A stretch of 64,000 nucleotides of DNA. It comes from Paragordius varius. Taxonomy: Eukaryota > Nematomorpha. How positions within the stretch are numbered: position 1 is the first letter of the stretch; each line of letters begins with the position of its first letter. This document shows, piece by piece, positions 62,901 to 64,000 of the stretch. A program made the translations under genes and the position numbers. The stretch lies in NCBI GenBank assembly GCA_964247055.1, contig OZ176051.1, positions 124,001-188,000 of the forward strand, given 5' to 3'. Under the pieces are notes generated by a model. That model was not told the DNA's origin, did not search any database, and was given only the letters and a program-made list of their open reading frames with translations.

Positions 62901-64000
62901 ATATTTAAAAAATTTATTTTATACGATTTTAAAAATAAAAATGGCTACCTAAAATCCAAATTTGATCAGGTGATGTCACCATAATTTTTTTTGGGTAGCC
63001 CTATGGTAGTTCCATCATCACCCCAAATATTGTCGAGATCGGAGTATAAATGTAATTTTTATGAATTTTTTAAATATTTAAAAAATTTATTTTATACGAT
63101 TTTAAAAATAAAAATGGCTACCTAAAATCCAAATTTGATCAGGTGATGTCGCCATAATTTTTTTTGGGTAGCCCTATGGTAGTTCCATCATCACCCCAAA
63201 TATTTACGAGATCGGAGTATAAATGTAATTTTTATGAATTTTTTAAATATTTAAAAAATTTATTTTATACGATTTTAAAAATAAAAATGGCTACCTAAAA
63301 TCCAAATTTGATCAGGTGATGTCGCCATAATTTTTTTTGGGTAGCCCTATGGTAGTTACATCATAACCTTAAATATTTTTGAGATCGGACTTTAAATGTA
63401 ATTTTTATGAATTTTTTAAATATTTAAAAAATTTATTTTATACGATTTTAAAAATAAAAATAGCTACCTAAAATCCTAATTTGATCAGGTGATGTCGCCA
63501 TAATTTTTTTGGGTAGCCCTATGGTAGTTCCATCATCACCCCAAATATTTTCGAGATCGGAGTATAAATGTAATTTTTATGAATTTTTTAAATATTTAAA
63601 AAATTTATTTTATACGATTTTAAAAATAAAAATGGCTACCTAAAATCCAAATTTGATCAGGTGATGTCACCATAATTTTTTTTGGGTAGCCCTATGGTAG
63701 TTCCATCATCACCCCAAATATTGTCGAGATCGGAGTATAAATGTAATTTTTTTGAATTTTTTAAATATTTAAAAAATTTATTTTATACGATTTTAAAAAT
63801 AAAAATGGCTACCTAAAATCCAAATTTGATCAGGTGATGTCGCCATAATTTTTTTTGGGTAGCCCTATGGTAGTTACATCATAACCTTAAATATTTTTGA
63901 GATCGGACTTTAAATGTAATTTTTATGAATTTTTTAAATATTTAAAAAATTTATTTTATACGATTTTAAAAATAAAAATGGCTACCTAAAATCCAAATTT
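59042..64000 (+). repeat. Right domain of 3-, 4- and 5-monomer repeats
   Basis: The marker monomer has TACATCATAACCTTAAATA, TTTTTGAGATCGG and ACTTTAAATG. Its TAACC lies at 59042, 59906, 60424, 60943, 61461, 62153, 62845, 63364 and 63882. Steps are 864, 518, 519, 518, 692, 692, 519 and 518 bp: 5, 3, 3, 3, 4, 4, 3 and 3 monomers. Other cassette members are AAATCCTAATTTG with TTTTCGAG, and TTGTCGAG. Copies are near-identical, so this end looks recently expanded. It lacks the TTTTGGGG, GGATCC and TCTTTGGG classes of the middle domain, and the array continues past the window edge. Confidence 0.9.

Larger units (their letters stand above)
1..64000 (+). repeat. Satellite DNA array, 173-bp monomer, single orientation
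   Basis: A tandem satellite fills the window. The unit begins GAATTTTTTAAATATTTAAA and ends GTATAAATGTAATTTTTAT. Monomers start at 1, 169, 337, 510, 678 and 814 on the left, and the last starts at 63927 and is cut after 74 bases, so the array continues past both ends. The full unit is 173 bp; common length classes are 168 bp (5-bp deletion) and copies a few bases shorter in the T run before GGGTAGCCC. By hand count the consensus has 23 C and 22 G. About 372 copies fit. All point the same way, and I found no foreign insertion, gene or RNA. Blocks of monomers recur as higher-order repeats. Centromeric or pericentromeric location is an inference from this architecture; a subtelomeric or other heterochromatic block is also possible. 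I do not recognise the family by name. Confidence 0.98.

Noticed and set aside
1-64000. CRISPR array
   Set aside because: The repeats are contiguous 173-bp units without unique spacers or adjacent cas genes.
1-64000. Human-type alpha satellite, because of the similar 171-bp spacing
   Set aside because: The consensus does not resemble alpha satellite as I know it; similar length is common to many unrelated centromeric satellites.
1-64000. Insertion sequences, retroelements or other mobile elements
   Set aside because: No break in monomer phase larger than single-monomer deletions was found, so there is no room for an inserted element.
1-64000. Telomeric repeats or rDNA within the array
   Set aside because: No short G-rich telomere-type tandem and no recognisable rRNA or tRNA segment was seen.

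Overview
The whole 64 kb window is one uninterrupted array of an AT-rich satellite DNA. The consensus monomer is 173 bp, about 26% GC by hand count. It runs head to tail in a single orientation from the first base to the last, about 372 copies at a mean spacing near 171.7 bp. I see no protein-coding gene, RNA gene, transposon, inversion or non-satellite spacer, and both window edges cut the array. Every stretch longer than 300 bases is satellite. The sequence alone does not identify the species. Monomer length, purity, higher-order structure and lack of insertions suggest eukaryotic centromeric or pericentromeric heterochromatin. CpG is not depleted (about 3 per monomer observed, about 3 expected), which argues mildly against heavily methylated vertebrate or plant heterochromatin and fits an invertebrate better.

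Each monomer has two parts. Bases 1-55 are almost pure A/T and contain a perfect 24-bp palindrome (two 12-bp arms, no loop). Bases 56-173 are mixed and carry three further dyads: GGCTACC/GGTAGCC arms 44 bp apart, the near-palindrome GGTGATGTCACC inside that loop, and in many copies a hairpin of the form CCCCAAA-TAT-TTTGGGG. A subset of monomers has changed both sides of that last hairpin, giving CCTCAAA-TAT-TTTGAGG.

The array is a patchwork of irregular higher-order repeats (HORs). Bases 1 to about 9.5 kb: a domain marked by a 5-bp-deleted 168-bp monomer, with 9-mer and 8-mer blocks (1537 and 1368 bp). About 11.5-15.3 kb: tandem blocks of 1035, 1370 and 1380 bp. About 15.3-23.3 kb: blocks recurring at 5833, 1548 and 1890 bp. 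About 24.9-31.6 kb: a 14/15-mer of about 2.4-2.6 kb. 33.4-36.8 kb: a clean tandem pair of 1723-bp 10-mers. 37-53 kb: short-range shuffling of a few 3- to 9-mer cassettes, plus copies at exact longer offsets (4079 and 5955 bp). 53-57.2 kb: a segment repeating the 31.6 kb region at an offset of exactly 23603 bp. 57.3 kb to the end: a young-looking domain of 3-, 4-, 5- and 7-monomer HORs with its own marker variant.

Nothing here works as a gene set. The biology lies in array architecture: repeated duplication of multi-monomer blocks, domain-specific monomer families, and retention of dyad symmetry. All periods and positions were read by eye from diagnostic variants. No alignment or database search was run.
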